Below are positions 44,012 to 52,951 of a DNA stretch of 64,000 nucleotides, piece after piece. How positions within the stretch are numbered: the stretch's first letter is position 1; each line of letters begins with the position of its first letter. The notes below the pieces were generated by a model. The model was given only the letters and a program-made list of their open reading frames with translations, was not told where the DNA came from and searched no databases. The position numbers and the translations under genes are program-made. This DNA is from Labilibaculum sp. DW002 (lineage in GTDB: Bacteria; Bacteroidota; Bacteroidia; Bacteroidales; Marinifilaceae): the NCBI RefSeq assembly GCF_029029525.1, contig NZ_JAKJSC010000001.1, positions 2,876,402 to 2,940,401 on the forward strand. The letters run 5' to 3'.

Positions 44012-44094
44012 CTATCTTGCAGCCATTTTCGTAAAAAGGGAAGCTTTGCCCTTTCCTATTAACAAAAAACCAAAAATAAAAGTCATACTGCATT

Positions 44095-45144
44095 ATGAAG
44101 TTATCTAAGTTTAAGTTTAATTTACCTCAAGAACTTATTGCTTTACATCCTGCCTACAATCGTGACGAATCTCGATTGATGGTACTTCACAAAGATACCG
44201 GAGAGATTGAGCACCGTATTTTTAAAGATGTTATCGAGTATTTCGATGATAAAGATGTTATGGTATTTAATAATACCAAGGTTTTTCCTGCCCGTTTATA
44301 TGGAAATAAAGAAAAAACAGGTGCTGAAATTGAAGTATTCTTATTGCGCGAGTTAAATCGTGAGCAAAGATTATGGGATGTTTTGGTTGATCCTGCTCGT
44401 AAAATTCGTATTGGTAACAAGCTATATTTTGGTGATGATGATTTATTAGTTGCTGAGGTAATTGATAACACAACATCGAGAGGTAGAACACTTCGTTTCT
44501 TATTCGATGGGCCGTATGATGAGTTTAAAGAAGCTCTTTATAGTTTAGGTGAAACACCACTACCAAAGTTTATCAACCGTGAGGTTGAGGCAGAAGATGC
44601 TGAGCGTTTCCAAACTATTTTTGCTAAGCATGAAGGAGCTGTTGCAGCACCAACTGCTGGTATGCACTTTAGCCGTGAGCTAATGAAGCGTCTTGAGATT
44701 AAAGGAATCGATTTTGCTGAAATTACACTTCATGTTGGTTTAGGTAATTTTAGAGATGTTGATGTTGAAGATTTGACTAAGCACAGAATGGATTCAGAGC
44801 AGATTTTAATCGACGATGAGGCTGTAAGAGTTGTAAACAAAGCAAAAGACGGAAAACGTAAAGTTTGTGCTGTTGGAACAACAGTCGTTCGTACTCTTGA
44901 GAGTTCTGTTTCTACAATGGGGACACTTAAGCCATTCGAAGGTTGGACGAATAAATTTTTATTCCCTCCATACGATTTTAGTATTCCTGATGCAATGATT
45001 TCTAATTTCCACTTACCATACTCGACATTAATGATGATGGTAGCTGCTTTTGGAGGCTATGATAAAGTAATGGAATGTTATGAAGTTGCAATTAAAGAAA
45101 AGTACCGTTTTGGAACTTATGGCGATGCGATTTTAATTATATAA
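44095..45144 (+). CDS. queA: S-adenosylmethionine:tRNA ribosyltransferase-isomerase QueA
   Basis: A cytoplasmic enzyme of 349 residues that transfers the ribosyl part of SAM to 7-aminomethyl-7-deazaguanine in tRNA, forming epoxyqueuosine. The N-terminal [12 protein letters not shown], the [12 protein letters not shown] near 57-69, the P-T-A-G-M-H-F near 186-192 and T-L-H-V-G-L-G-N-F near 211-219 match the family. So does the [11 protein letters not shown] near 303-313. Codon use is similar to glyS (GAG, CGT), hinting at good expression. It ends the ftsX cluster, followed by a terminator. Confidence 0.96.
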   Translation: MKLSKFKFNLPQELIALHPAYNRDESRLMVLHKDTGEIEHRIFKDVIEYFDDKDVMVFNNTKVFPARLYGNKEKTGAEIEVFLLRELNREQRLWDVLVDPARKIRIGNKLYFGDDDLLVAEVIDNTTSRGRTLRFLFDGPYDEFKEALYSLGETPLPKFINREVEAEDAERFQTIFAKHEGAVAAPTAGMHFSRELMKRLEIKGIDFAEITLHVGLGNFRDVDVEDLTKHRMDSEQILIDDEAVRVVNKAKDGKRKVCAVGTTVVRTLESSVSTMGTLKPFEGWTNKFLFPPYDFSIPDAMISNFHLPYSTLMMMVAAFGGYDKVMECYEVAIKEKYRFGTYGDAILII

Positions 45145-45160
45145 TCAAAAGATATCTTCA

Positions 45161-45196
45161 AAAAAGGCTGTTGAATTCATTTTCAACAGCCTTTTT
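45161..45196 (+). terminator. Terminator of the ftsX-queA cluster
   Basis: AAAAAGGCTGTTGAA pairs with TTCAACAGCCTTTTT around a short loop and runs into a T-tract, about 17 bp past the queA stop. Confidence 0.92.
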
Positions 45197-45216
45197 TTTG
45201 TCTTATGACAAAATTT

Positions 45217-45648
45217 TTACTCCTTAGAATTAACCATCCAAGATGAAAAAACATTCAAGTAATTCCAAAAGGACAGAATCAACTCTTCTGACATATCTAA
45301 TTTTGGTAAAAGTATCTGGTAACACTCCAACCAAACAGTTCTTGCTTCTTTCGTGATTTTAAAATTCGCATGACGATTAATCATTTTTGGTTGGCCTCTA
45401 TTCTTATTGAAATACTCAGGGCCACCCAATATCTGTATAAAAAAATCAGACGAACGTAATTTAGCGGCTTCGAACTCCTCATCTTCTTGTGGAAACAAAG
45501 GATTGAACTTGCTCAATTTAAGTAAATTGTAATGCTCATCAATTAATTTCCTGATTCCACTTTCGCCCAAAACTGATAATATTTCTGGACTTGGTTTTGT
45601 TACTTCTGGTCTTTCACCAAACTGATAATCACTTATTTTTAATTCCAT
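45217..45648 (-). CDS. Truncated hemoglobin, group II-like
   Basis: A 143-residue heme protein with the 2-over-2 globin fold. The proximal His93 (F8) lies in N-R-H-A-N-F, preceded by the family's G-G-P-E-Y-F-N-x-x-R-G-Q-P segment. Tyr40 in D-E-H-Y fits position B10 and Trp106 fits G8, a group II trait. The N-terminal extension of about 25 residues is longer than in many members. Such globins bind oxygen or detoxify nitric oxide and peroxide, and usually need a reductase. None is next to it. It is convergent with queA and has no operon partner. Confidence 0.85.
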   Translation of the reverse strand: MELKISDYQFGERPEVTKPSPEILSVLGESGIRKLIDEHYNLLKLSKFNPLFPQEDEEFEAAKLRSSDFFIQILGGPEYFNKNRGQPKMINRHANFKITKEARTVWLECYQILLPKLDMSEELILSFWNYLNVFSSWMVNSKE

Positions 45649-45881
45649 TTCTTATTTCCAATTATACTTTGCTAAGTAAAAATATCAAATTTCATTCATT
45701 TTTTAGCGATACAAGAAAAAAAAGACCTTACCATCTTATTTATTTTTTCCTTTGTATACAATTCCGTAAATTTAGTTATCAATAAAGTGAGGTTCCTTTC
45801 TCTCTAAAATTGTTTAAACGACTCTATATTCTTTATTCACTAAAACCTATGCATTCAATTGCACAAAACAATTCATCACCA

Positions 45882-46571
45882 ATGAAAAGACTTCTTATTC
45901 TATGCACGATAATGGCTTTTTTTTCAACAAGCGCCATTTCTCAAGATTGTACAATTTATATTCCTAGTGATGTAGGCACTGAATTGCATTACGAAATAAA
46001 AAATGGGAAAGGAAAACTGCAGGCTACCTATTCCCAAAAGATTATATCGATAAAGGAGAATGGTAGCGAAACTGTTTTTGAATTGCTTCAAACACATAAA
46101 GATCCTAAGGATCCGGAAAACATTATCATGCAAGATACAATTGGCTTCCGCTGCAAGGGAAATGAATTTTACATTGATATGGAAAAATACCTGAACCAAA
46201 AGCAATTGGAAGGATTCAAAAACATGGAAATAAAACTGACCACAGATGATCTGATGTACCCTTCCAAACTTTCGCCAGGTATGAATCTAAAAGATGGCTC
46301 AATAAGTATAGAGGTTGGCAATGGCATAATGAATATGACGACAAATATTGTAAATCGTAAGGTTGAAGCTCGTGAAGAGGTTACAACTCCGGCAGGTAAT
46401 TTCGATTGCTATAAAATATCAGAAAATGTGCAAAGCAAAGTGGGATTTATCAAAGTAAACATCAGCAATGTGACTTGGATTATACAAGATATTGGTACCA
46501 TTCGAAGTGAATCGTACAATAAAAGAGGTAAACTCGACACCGTTACCGAATTGGTAAAGATTGTAAAATAA
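45882..46571 (+). CDS. Secreted TapB/DUF3108-like protein
   Basis: The start at 45882 (M-K-R-L-L-I-L) gives 229 residues with a standard signal peptide (L-C-T-I-M-A-F-F-S-T-S-A-I-S-Q, cleavage near 20). An upstream ATG at 45810 would put 24 extra residues before it and is rejected. The mature part opens D-C-T-I-Y-I-P-S-D-V-G-T-E-L-H-Y-E and has long alternating strands. A late F-D-C-Y-K-I segment in T-P-A-G-N-F-D-C-Y-K-I-S is seen in the DUF3108/TapB-like family of periplasmic proteins. Function is unknown. The nearest neighbours are unrelated. Confidence 0.65.
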   Translation: MKRLLILCTIMAFFSTSAISQDCTIYIPSDVGTELHYEIKNGKGKLQATYSQKIISIKENGSETVFELLQTHKDPKDPENIIMQDTIGFRCKGNEFYIDMEKYLNQKQLEGFKNMEIKLTTDDLMYPSKLSPGMNLKDGSISIEVGNGIMNMTTNIVNRKVEAREEVTTPAGNFDCYKISENVQSKVGFIKVNISNVTWIIQDIGTIRSESYNKRGKLDTVTELVKIVK

Positions 46572-46576
46572 GTCAC

Positions 46577-46615
46577 AAGCTCCAAGCTGCAAGAAATACT
46601 TGTAACTTGGAGCTT
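46577..46615. terminator. Bidirectional hairpin between convergent genes
   Basis: AAGCTCCAAG pairs with CTTGGAGCTT, with an inner CAAG/CTTG stem. There is no long T-run, so its strength is uncertain. Confidence 0.6.
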
Positions 46616-46622
46616 ATCACTT

Positions 46623-47567
46623 TTAGTTCATTATATTTCTTGGTTTTCCTTGTAACCACAAACGAATGTTCTCCACTACAATTTCAATTCGTTTATCGAA
46701 GGACTCGTTTGTTGCAAAGGCCAAATGAGGAAGCATAATCAAATTGGGAGCAGTAAAAAGAATGTGCTCTTTCTCCAATGGCGGTTCTTTCTCATAAACA
46801 TCTACTGCGGCACCTGCAATTTCACCATTTTCCAATGCTTCGCACAGTGCTTCGCTGTTTACAACTGGCCCGCGAGCCGTATTTATTAAAATAGCCGAAG
46901 GCTTCATTTTTTTTAATTCCTCTTTACCAATTAATCCTTTGGTTTGATCGGTTAATGGTACGTGCAGAGAAATAATGTCTGAATCCTTTAGTAAATCCTC
47001 CATAGAAACGAATTCAACGCCTTCTACGCTCTTTTCACTTCTATTGTAGGCAATCACTCTACAGTTGAAAACCCTTGCAATCTCGGCCACTCTAAGCCCA
47101 ATTGCACCAGCTCCTATAATCCCAAGTGTCTTGCCATTTAATTCGGTTCCCAAAAAGCCAGCTCTATCGCCTCCAAAACGAGTGATCGCATCTCCAGCAA
47201 CTATTTTTCTATAAAGCGATAAGATCATTCCAATCGTTAACTCAGCTACTGATTCTGTAGAAAATCCTGCAGCATTACTAACCAAAATGTTACGCTCATT
47301 GCAAGCATCCATATCAATATGATCGACTCCTGTAAAAGCAACCGATATCATCGAAAGTTTTGGACAAGCTGCAATAAAACTCTTCCGAAGCGGAATGTTA
47401 CTCACAATAACTGCATCAGCACCTTCTGCCCTTTTAATCAACTCTTCCTCATCCTCATTTCGGTCGGTAAAAAATATCAATTCGTGTCCTAACTTATCAA
47501 ATTCAACACGCAACTGTTCATATTTACATGCTGTAATTCCAATGGGTTCAAGTATAGAAAATTTCAT
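46623..47567 (-). CDS. D-isomer-specific 2-hydroxyacid dehydrogenase, NAD-dependent
   Basis: A cytoplasmic oxidoreductase of 314 residues. The nucleotide-binding Rossmann motif G-I-I-G-A-G-A-I-G-L lies near 150-158. The substrate-binding and catalytic signature I-N-T-A-R-G-P-V-V-N with the catalytic Arg is near 231-240, Glu is in V-D-V-Y-E-K-E-P near 256-263, and His is in M-L-P-H-L-A-F near 279-285. The N-terminal part, I-L-E-P-I-G-I-T, has no regulatory ACT domain, so it is not a typical SerA. Glycerate, phosphoglycerate, hydroxypyruvate or lactate may be the substrate. It is monocistronic. Confidence 0.85.
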   Translation of the reverse strand: MKFSILEPIGITACKYEQLRVEFDKLGHELIFFTDRNEDEEELIKRAEGADAVIVSNIPLRKSFIAACPKLSMISVAFTGVDHIDMDACNERNILVSNAAGFSTESVAELTIGMILSLYRKIVAGDAITRFGGDRAGFLGTELNGKTLGIIGAGAIGLRVAEIARVFNCRVIAYNRSEKSVEGVEFVSMEDLLKDSDIISLHVPLTDQTKGLIGKEELKKMKPSAILINTARGPVVNSEALCEALENGEIAGAAVDVYEKEPPLEKEHILFTAPNLIMLPHLAFATNESFDKRIEIVVENIRLWLQGKPRNIMN

Positions 47568-47851
47568 TATTCTGAAGTATTTGATTGATTTCTTAATTGC
47601 GATCTAAAGTAATAATAGATCCTTAATTTTTGATATGAACCATGAGATTTTTTATAGAATTGGGCTATCTGTCTAAACTCGACTTCATCTTTTTGGCTTG
47701 ATCCAAAAACGAAACACAAAAGATCAAGCTGATAATATATTCAATGAACAATTCAATTTGATCATGTGTAATTCCCGATTGAACGATTTAAATTTCTGTT
47801 TTCATTTTTTTTCTTTCTATTTGCAGGTAACAGCCATAAAAAGATAAGGAT
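47568..47851. other. Intergenic region before the isoprenoid-synthase-like gene
   Basis: This 284-bp gap contains a minus-strand frame (47665-47787) for a hydrophobic peptide reading ...I-E-L-F-I-E-Y-I-I-S-L-I-F-C-V. It has no ATG start. A similar frame lies on the far side of the next gene at 49511-49628. I do not call either a gene. Confidence 0.3.
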
Positions 47852-49078
47852 ATGATCAAACATTCAGCTCTTTACGAGAAACTTCAGAAGCAATATCTTC
47901 AAAACTGGACAATCTGTTCGGAACAATTCCCTGTATCCGGGAAACGCTTTTCCTATTTCGAAAAACGTATTTGGGAAATGAAATTTGATCGTTTCCTTCA
48001 TGTGATAAAAAAAGAAGCGAATAATGAACATCCTGACAAAAATAGATTATTACAACAAGTCCAATCGTTTTTTAGAGAAGCACTAAACTATTCTAACGAG
48101 CATTTGCATTTCATTTTTTCGGATGACATGCTTTGTGCCACAAAAAGTTTCATTCAAAAAGCCTGGGAATTCGATTCTAATTTAGGAAACGAAGAACTTT
48201 TTCAGGCTCTCCGGAATGTTTGGATCATGCTAGGATTGCAATCATTTTTTGGAAAAAAAATACAAATAACACCATCTTTTTTAGCTTACAGCCTACTCTA
48301 TCCTTATACCGACAACCTAATAGATGATGCCAGTATCAGCAAGATTGAAAAACTTGAATTCTCTGAACGATTTGCTGCTCGCCTTTCAGGAAAACAAGTT
48401 CATGCCCAATCAGTATTGGAAGAAAAAATTTACGATTTGGTAAAGATGATAGAAGGAGAATATGAGCGACAAGAATTTCCTCAGGTTTATGAAAGTTTAC
48501 TTGCCATTCATGAAGCCCAAACCCAAAGCTTGACCTTGGTGAATAATAAAGAACTAATAAGCGATACAGAATGCATGAAAATATGCATCGAAAAAGGTGC
48601 TAGCTCGGTTATTGCAGATGGCTATTTGGTTTTAGGAGATCTGAGTGCAAAACAGTTTCATTTTCTTTTCGAATACGGAGCATACCTTCAAATTCTCGAT
48701 GATCTACAAGATGCTCGACAAGATTACCTCGACGATATTAAAACCTGTTTCTCGAGTAATTTACCTTACGGCGATTTGGATAAAATGCTGTGCAAAACCT
48801 ATTCTCTTGGAAAAAAATTCCATCAGACTTTACAGGATCTTTATCCCAACGAAATTGCTTTTCAAGGGCTAATTAAAAGGAGTTTTGGCTTGCTGTTTAT
48901 CGCTTCGGTTTTTGAAAATAAAGACGATTTTAGCTCCGAGTTTATTCAAAAAATAGAGAAACATGCTCCTTTTCGATTCTCATTCCTGCAAGAACATCAA
49001 AAAGAATTAAAACCTTTTAAGGATTTAATGATGCAAAAAATGGAGGAATATAGAGACAAAGAGTTTGTAAAAATATAA
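47852..49078 (+). CDS. Orphan class I isoprenoid-synthase-fold protein
   Basis: A 408-residue, all-helical, soluble protein. It has two Asp-rich motifs in the place of the two metal-binding sites of class I prenyl/terpene synthases: D154-N-L-I-D158-D159 and I-L-D283-D284-L-Q-D287-A-R-Q-D291. Both motifs fit the D-x-x-x-D and D-D-x-x-D patterns that hold magnesium-diphosphate. The remaining sequence does not resemble FPP or GGPP synthases, squalene/phytoene synthase or known terpene cyclases closely. NCBI describes a loose family of this kind as class 1 isoprenoid biosynthesis enzymes; I recall this but cannot check. The gene has no isoprenoid neighbours and stands alone between two gene-free gaps, so substrate and product are unknown. 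Confidence 0.65.
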   Translation: MIKHSALYEKLQKQYLQNWTICSEQFPVSGKRFSYFEKRIWEMKFDRFLHVIKKEANNEHPDKNRLLQQVQSFFREALNYSNEHLHFIFSDDMLCATKSFIQKAWEFDSNLGNEELFQALRNVWIMLGLQSFFGKKIQITPSFLAYSLLYPYTDNLIDDASISKIEKLEFSERFAARLSGKQVHAQSVLEEKIYDLVKMIEGEYERQEFPQVYESLLAIHEAQTQSLTLVNNKELISDTECMKICIEKGASSVIADGYLVLGDLSAKQFHFLFEYGAYLQILDDLQDARQDYLDDIKTCFSSNLPYGDLDKMLCKTYSLGKKFHQTLQDLYPNEIAFQGLIKRSFGLLFIASVFENKDDFSSEFIQKIEKHAPFRFSFLQEHQKELKPFKDLMMQKMEEYRDKEFVKI

Positions 49079-49659
49079 TCCTCTTCTTAAACGGAAAGTG
49101 CTCAGAATAAAAAAGAAAGCAATTAATAGCAAGTATAAAATATTCAGGTACCTTTATAAGCGGATTACCTATCTTTTGATATCAATCATTCACTATTATT
49201 TTTGTTGATGAGCTTTAAATAGCAATCTATCATCACATTAGCAGACTTCATATTTATAGTTGAGTTATCAGTAAACAATCCTTCCATCAGAGTACTAAAA
49301 TTTAGTACACCTAAGGACTTTTAGCAAAGTGTTTACGTTCATTTTGATGACACCAATTGAATAAGTATGAATAGTAATTCGAAAGATTACTCTGGCGACA
49401 ATTACATCACCACATCATTACTTCTTACAACAGGAATAGGAAATCGCCTATTTTCTTCATGCCTTTCTACTCGATGCTTTCTCTGAGCATTTCGATTTTT
49501 CAATACTCATTTATATCATTTTACTGATTTGATCAGCAGTTTGCCATGCTCCGTTTCGAATAGAAAATTGGAGCTGAATTATTGTAATAATCACACCTAA
49601 CAGGTACTCAATCAAGAAGTCCTGTCTCTATAAAAAATTTACAAACCAAAAGTTAAAAC
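49079..49659. other. Gene-free gap upstream of the opine-dehydrogenase-like gene
   Basis: No credible gene in 581 bp. A minus-strand frame at 49511-49628 would encode ...F-L-I-E-Y-L-L-G-V-I-I-T-I-I-Q-L-Q-F-S-I-R-N-G-A-W with no ATG. It resembles a similar frame on the other side of the isoprenoid-synthase-like gene. The rest looks like ordinary AT-rich spacer with some short runs of similar sequence but no clear terminator. Confidence 0.35.
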
Positions 49660-50874
49660 ATGACTGTACAAGGAAAAAAAGAAGTAACCATTGTTGGCGG
49701 AGGTAGTAGCGCACATATTTTGATTCCTTTTCTTTCCGGGGCGGGTTTCACAGTTAATATTCTCACCAGAAAACCAACGGATTGGTCCAAGAATGTAGAT
49801 GTTCAATTGCATTCTATTCATGGAGAGATTCAAGAAGAATTTAATGGCAAACTCTCAAAAATTAGTTCAGATCCTGCTGAAGTTATACCACAGGCCAGCT
49901 TTGTAATTTTGTGCATGCCAGTATGCAAATACCGCATTGCGCTTCACAATCTCGCGCCTCATCTTGCGAAAGACAAAGAAGTATTTGTAGGAACAATCTA
50001 CGGACAGGCAGGTTTTAACTGGATGGTAGATGAGATCACGAAAAAATTTGATTTGAGCAACATCACCACCTTTGCTATTGGCTTAATTCCATGGATTTGC
50101 CGAATAATTGAATACGGTAAAATTGGTGTGACCTACGGCTGTAAGGAAGTAAACTTGGTAGCAGTATCGCCAGCAGATCGCTTCACGGAACTAAACGAAC
50201 AATTCTTAGACAATATCTGTAATAGATGGTTGAAAAAGGGTGCTTTTGTGCAGGCTGACAACTTTTTATCACTAACCTTATCGGTCGACAACCAAATTAT
50301 TCACCCTTCGCGTTGTTATGGCCTTGCACTTAAATGCGATGGCAAATGGGATAAGAAAGAAGATATTCCTTATTTCTATCGCGACTACGATCAAAAATCA
50401 GCTGATTTATTGCAAGACTTAGACAAGGACTACTCTTTAATTAGAGAAGCAATCAAAGTAAAGTATCCTAAGCAGGAATTTAAGTATATGCTTGATTACA
50501 TAAGCTTGGAACGACTAACTTACAAATCAGAAAACACTGATATTCGTGAGTCTTTTACTACTTCGCATACTTTAGGCGCCATTAAACCGCCAACAGTGCA
50601 GTTGGAAAGTGGCGAATGGGTAATCGACAAAGATCACCGCTTTTTTACCGACGATATTCATTATGGCCTGTGTATTGCAAAATGGCTTGCCGATCAGTTG
50701 GTACTTGAGGTTCCTACTATCGACAACATCATTTCATGGGCTCAAGAATTGCGTGGTGAGGAAATCATCGAAGGAAAAAAAATGCTATTGGATAGTGAAA
50801 GCCTAACAAAAGAGTTCACCTCTGGAATTCCACCAGTTTATGGAATCACTAGCTTGGATCAAATTGTCAACTAG
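49660..50874 (+). CDS. Octopine/nopaline-type opine dehydrogenase family protein
   Basis: A cytoplasmic NAD(P)-dependent dehydrogenase of 404 residues. The N-terminal Rossmann fold (about 5-190) opens V-T-I-V-G-G-G-S-S-A-H near 9-19. The C-terminal helical domain (about 195-370) contains the I-I-H-P-S-R-C-Y-G segment near 209-217 with the His expected to be catalytic. Opine dehydrogenases reductively join an amino acid and an alpha-keto acid; bacterial members also make metallophores such as staphylopine. No metallophore (nicotianamine-like synthase) or transporter genes lie next to it. The only other gene near it is the orphan isoprenoid-fold protein. A strong bidirectional terminator follows. 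Confidence 0.8.
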   Translation: MTVQGKKEVTIVGGGSSAHILIPFLSGAGFTVNILTRKPTDWSKNVDVQLHSIHGEIQEEFNGKLSKISSDPAEVIPQASFVILCMPVCKYRIALHNLAPHLAKDKEVFVGTIYGQAGFNWMVDEITKKFDLSNITTFAIGLIPWICRIIEYGKIGVTYGCKEVNLVAVSPADRFTELNEQFLDNICNRWLKKGAFVQADNFLSLTLSVDNQIIHPSRCYGLALKCDGKWDKKEDIPYFYRDYDQKSADLLQDLDKDYSLIREAIKVKYPKQEFKYMLDYISLERLTYKSENTDIRESFTTSHTLGAIKPPTVQLESGEWVIDKDHRFFTDDIHYGLCIAKWLADQLVLEVPTIDNIISWAQELRGEEIIEGKKMLLDSESLTKEFTSGIPPVYGITSLDQIVN

Positions 50875-50900
50875 TTTGTAGGATCTAGATCACATAAAAA

Positions 50901-50940
50901 ATTCGCTAAGGACACAAGCAACATTGCCTCCTTAGCGAAT
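50901..50940. terminator. Bidirectional terminator
   Basis: The 12-bp stem ATTCGCTAAGGA / TCCTTAGCGAAT has an inner GCAA/TTGC stem, with T/A-rich flanks. It lies between the convergent opine-dehydrogenase-like and NTF2 lipoprotein genes. Confidence 0.85.
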
Positions 50941-50966
50941 TATATTTTAAACTACTTTGGTAATTT

Positions 50967-51815
50967 TTAGAAATTAAACTTCCCATTATTATTTTTAGCT
51001 TCTGACTCCGGAATTAACTTCTCTATAGTGTCCCAATGCTCAACAACTCTACCGTTTTCAATTCTGAAAATATCATAGAATGCCACCTTTTCTTTTAAAA
51101 AGATTCCTTCAGATACCGATAAAACAAAGTTTCCTTCACCTAAGATAATATGATTCTTTTCATAAATCATTGGCATACCAGCCTCTGCAAGTGCAGCTAA
51201 GGCTTCACCCAATCCTGCTAATCCATCTTTTACCCCGGGGTTATGCTGATCATATTGCTCTGTTGAAATATAATCAGTGATTTTATCTGGGTTGGCTCCC
51301 AGAAAAATATCATTGATTAGCTTGGTTACTAAAATTTTATTTTCTTCTGTTTTATCAAGGTCTTTAATTTCTACGGGACCATCAATTTGACTTCGTCCAG
51401 ATGCAGTTTCAGTAACTTTCTCTTGTAAATTATCCCAATGTTCAACAATCAATCCATCCTCAAATCTAAAAATATCGATTCCAATTTTTGGACCGAAGAA
51501 GTTATAATCGGTATGTGCAATAACGAAGTTGCCATCACCAAATACACGTAGGGTATTTACTTTTGCACTTCCTTTAGGGAGCTGTTGCAATAAAGCGCCA
51601 AAGCCAGCTAAGCCATCTCCAACCGCTTGATTGTGCTGGATATACTTATTAGGATTGATATAGCCTATAGGTTCTGTTGCTCCTGTTTCAATACTTTTTA
51701 ATAGTGCTACGACTTTGCCTTTGTTCGATAATTTCATTTTAATCTCATTATTATCAGCCTCACACGAAATAAATGAAGCCATTGTTAATACTGTAATGAT
51801 AAATAATTTTCGCAT
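50967..51815 (-). CDS. Lipoprotein with two NTF2/SnoaL-like domains
   Basis: A 282-residue precursor with a lipobox, F-I-S-C with Cys18. Two tandem copies of a SnoaL-like domain follow, about 40-145 and 160-265. Copy 1 has Y-I-Q-H-N-Q-A-V-G-D-G-L-A-G-F and I-D-I-F-R-F-E-D-G-L-I-V-E-H-W-D. Copy 2 has Y-D-Q-H-N-P-G-V-K-D-G-L-A-G-L and Y-D-I-F-R-I-E-N-G-R-V-V-E-H-W-D. H-N-x-x-V-x-D-G-x and the E-H-W-D ending are typical of predicted SnoaL-like polyketide cyclases. In a single chain the copies could form the usual dimer internally. Function is unknown. The AraC-type regulator gene lies upstream and in the same direction, 110 bp away, possibly co-regulated. Confidence 0.78.
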   Translation of the reverse strand: MRKLFIITVLTMASFISCEADNNEIKMKLSNKGKVVALLKSIETGATEPIGYINPNKYIQHNQAVGDGLAGFGALLQQLPKGSAKVNTLRVFGDGNFVIAHTDYNFFGPKIGIDIFRFEDGLIVEHWDNLQEKVTETASGRSQIDGPVEIKDLDKTEENKILVTKLINDIFLGANPDKITDYISTEQYDQHNPGVKDGLAGLGEALAALAEAGMPMIYEKNHIILGEGNFVLSVSEGIFLKEKVAFYDIFRIENGRVVEHWDTIEKLIPESEAKNNNGKFNF

Positions 51816-51924
51816 TGTTTTAGTTTTAATTACAATGCAAAGATGAGACGAAAAGGAAGGCTCATAAAGGTAATAATACGCCCTTATATGATACTTTTAC
51901 TCCTTAGGAGGAAATAATGCTTGC

Positions 51925-52788
51925 TTAAGACTGTTCTCTGAATTCTGAAGGCGTAGAATCGGTGTGCTTTCTAAAGTATTTTATAAAATTGGTTGGCTCT
52001 TCGTATCCAAGCTCGTAGGCAATTTCTTTTATGCTTTGGTTGCCATGCACCAACAAACGTTTTGCTTCTAGCAGTACTCGTTCATCTATCAATTGCTTGG
52101 GTGTTTTATCTAATAAGGAAGTGCTTGCTTTGTGCAGCTGCTTCTCCGAGATACTTATTTCTGCTGCATATTTCTTTACGGATTTTTCAGCTCTAAAATT
52201 CTGCTCTAGCTGATTTTTAAACAGAAGAAGATAATCTAAATGAGCACTTGGCTTTAGTTCTTCAAAGCCTTGCTTTTTCAATTCCCTTTCGCCTTTTAAT
52301 AAGAAAACGTGCAACAAATTATGCAGGATTTGAAATTGACCTGAATCTGGGCTGCGCAGAAATTCGGTTTGCATGCTGTTAAAAATCACATTTAAATCGG
52401 AAAGGTTTGGATCCAATTTTAGGATACCAATATCATACAAATCGCTAAATAAAATACTTGACTGCAAATATTGAATGTCCTCTTTGTTCTTGCAAAAGAA
52501 ACCATCGGTAAAAAGAATGGCTTTTCCTTCGTAATGCCCCTTGCTATCAAAAGTATTAATGCTGTTGTGAGGAACGAAAATAATAGAGTTGTGTTCAATT
52601 TCGATAGGCTTAAAATCAACAAAGTGGGTTCCTTCTCCTTTCTCAATCCAAACAATATGGTAAAACTGAGCCCTATGAGGAATGGTCATCATATCTTTCT
52701 TCTCGCTCAGAATTGTAGCCAAATCGAGTATTTCAAATTCGTGATTAAGCCCGTCTTTGAAGTTATATTTCTTGATGAATTCTTCCAT
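51925..52788 (-). CDS. AraC family transcriptional regulator
   Basis: With the start at 52788 (M-E-E-F-I-K-K) the protein has 287 residues. The upstream ATG at 52848 would add 20. The N-terminal cupin-like sensor (about 10-140) contains W-I-E-K-G-E-G-T-H-F-V-D-F. The C-terminal double helix-turn-helix of AraC (about 185-285) has A-A-E-I-S-I-S-E-K-Q-L-H-K-A-S-T-S-L-L-D-K-T-P-K-Q near 208-232 and I-K-E-I-A-Y-E-L-G-Y-E-E-P-T-N-F-I-K-Y-F-R-K-H near 254-276. It lies next to the double-NTF2 lipoprotein gene, which it may control. The inducer is not known. Confidence 0.9.
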   Translation of the reverse strand: MEEFIKKYNFKDGLNHEFEILDLATILSEKKDMMTIPHRAQFYHIVWIEKGEGTHFVDFKPIEIEHNSIIFVPHNSINTFDSKGHYEGKAILFTDGFFCKNKEDIQYLQSSILFSDLYDIGILKLDPNLSDLNVIFNSMQTEFLRSPDSGQFQILHNLLHVFLLKGERELKKQGFEELKPSAHLDYLLLFKNQLEQNFRAEKSVKKYAAEISISEKQLHKASTSLLDKTPKQLIDERVLLEAKRLLVHGNQSIKEIAYELGYEEPTNFIKYFRKHTDSTPSEFREQS

Positions 52789-52894
52789 AAGATTCGATAA
52801 ATGGGTTTGCAATTGAGCTAAAATAAAGACAAAAAACTGATCCTCCAAAGCATTGGCCTAAACCATCGGTATAAGCAAATAGTAAAACAAAAAA

Positions 52895-52918
52895 AATGCT
52901 GACCAAACCGTCAGCATT
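52895..52918 (-). terminator. Terminator of the TetR-family gene
   Basis: The stem AATGCTGAC / GTCAGCATT with a 6-nt loop has a long A-run on its left, giving a U-tract on the minus strand. It is 34 bp past the TetR stop. Confidence 0.9.
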
Positions 52919-52951
52919 GCTATTTTATCTCTTCTATTTTCGTCAATTCCC

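Noticed and set aside
52471..52800. Plus-strand 109-codon frame antisense to the AraC gene
   Set aside because: Overlaps a conserved AraC protein and has no family pattern.
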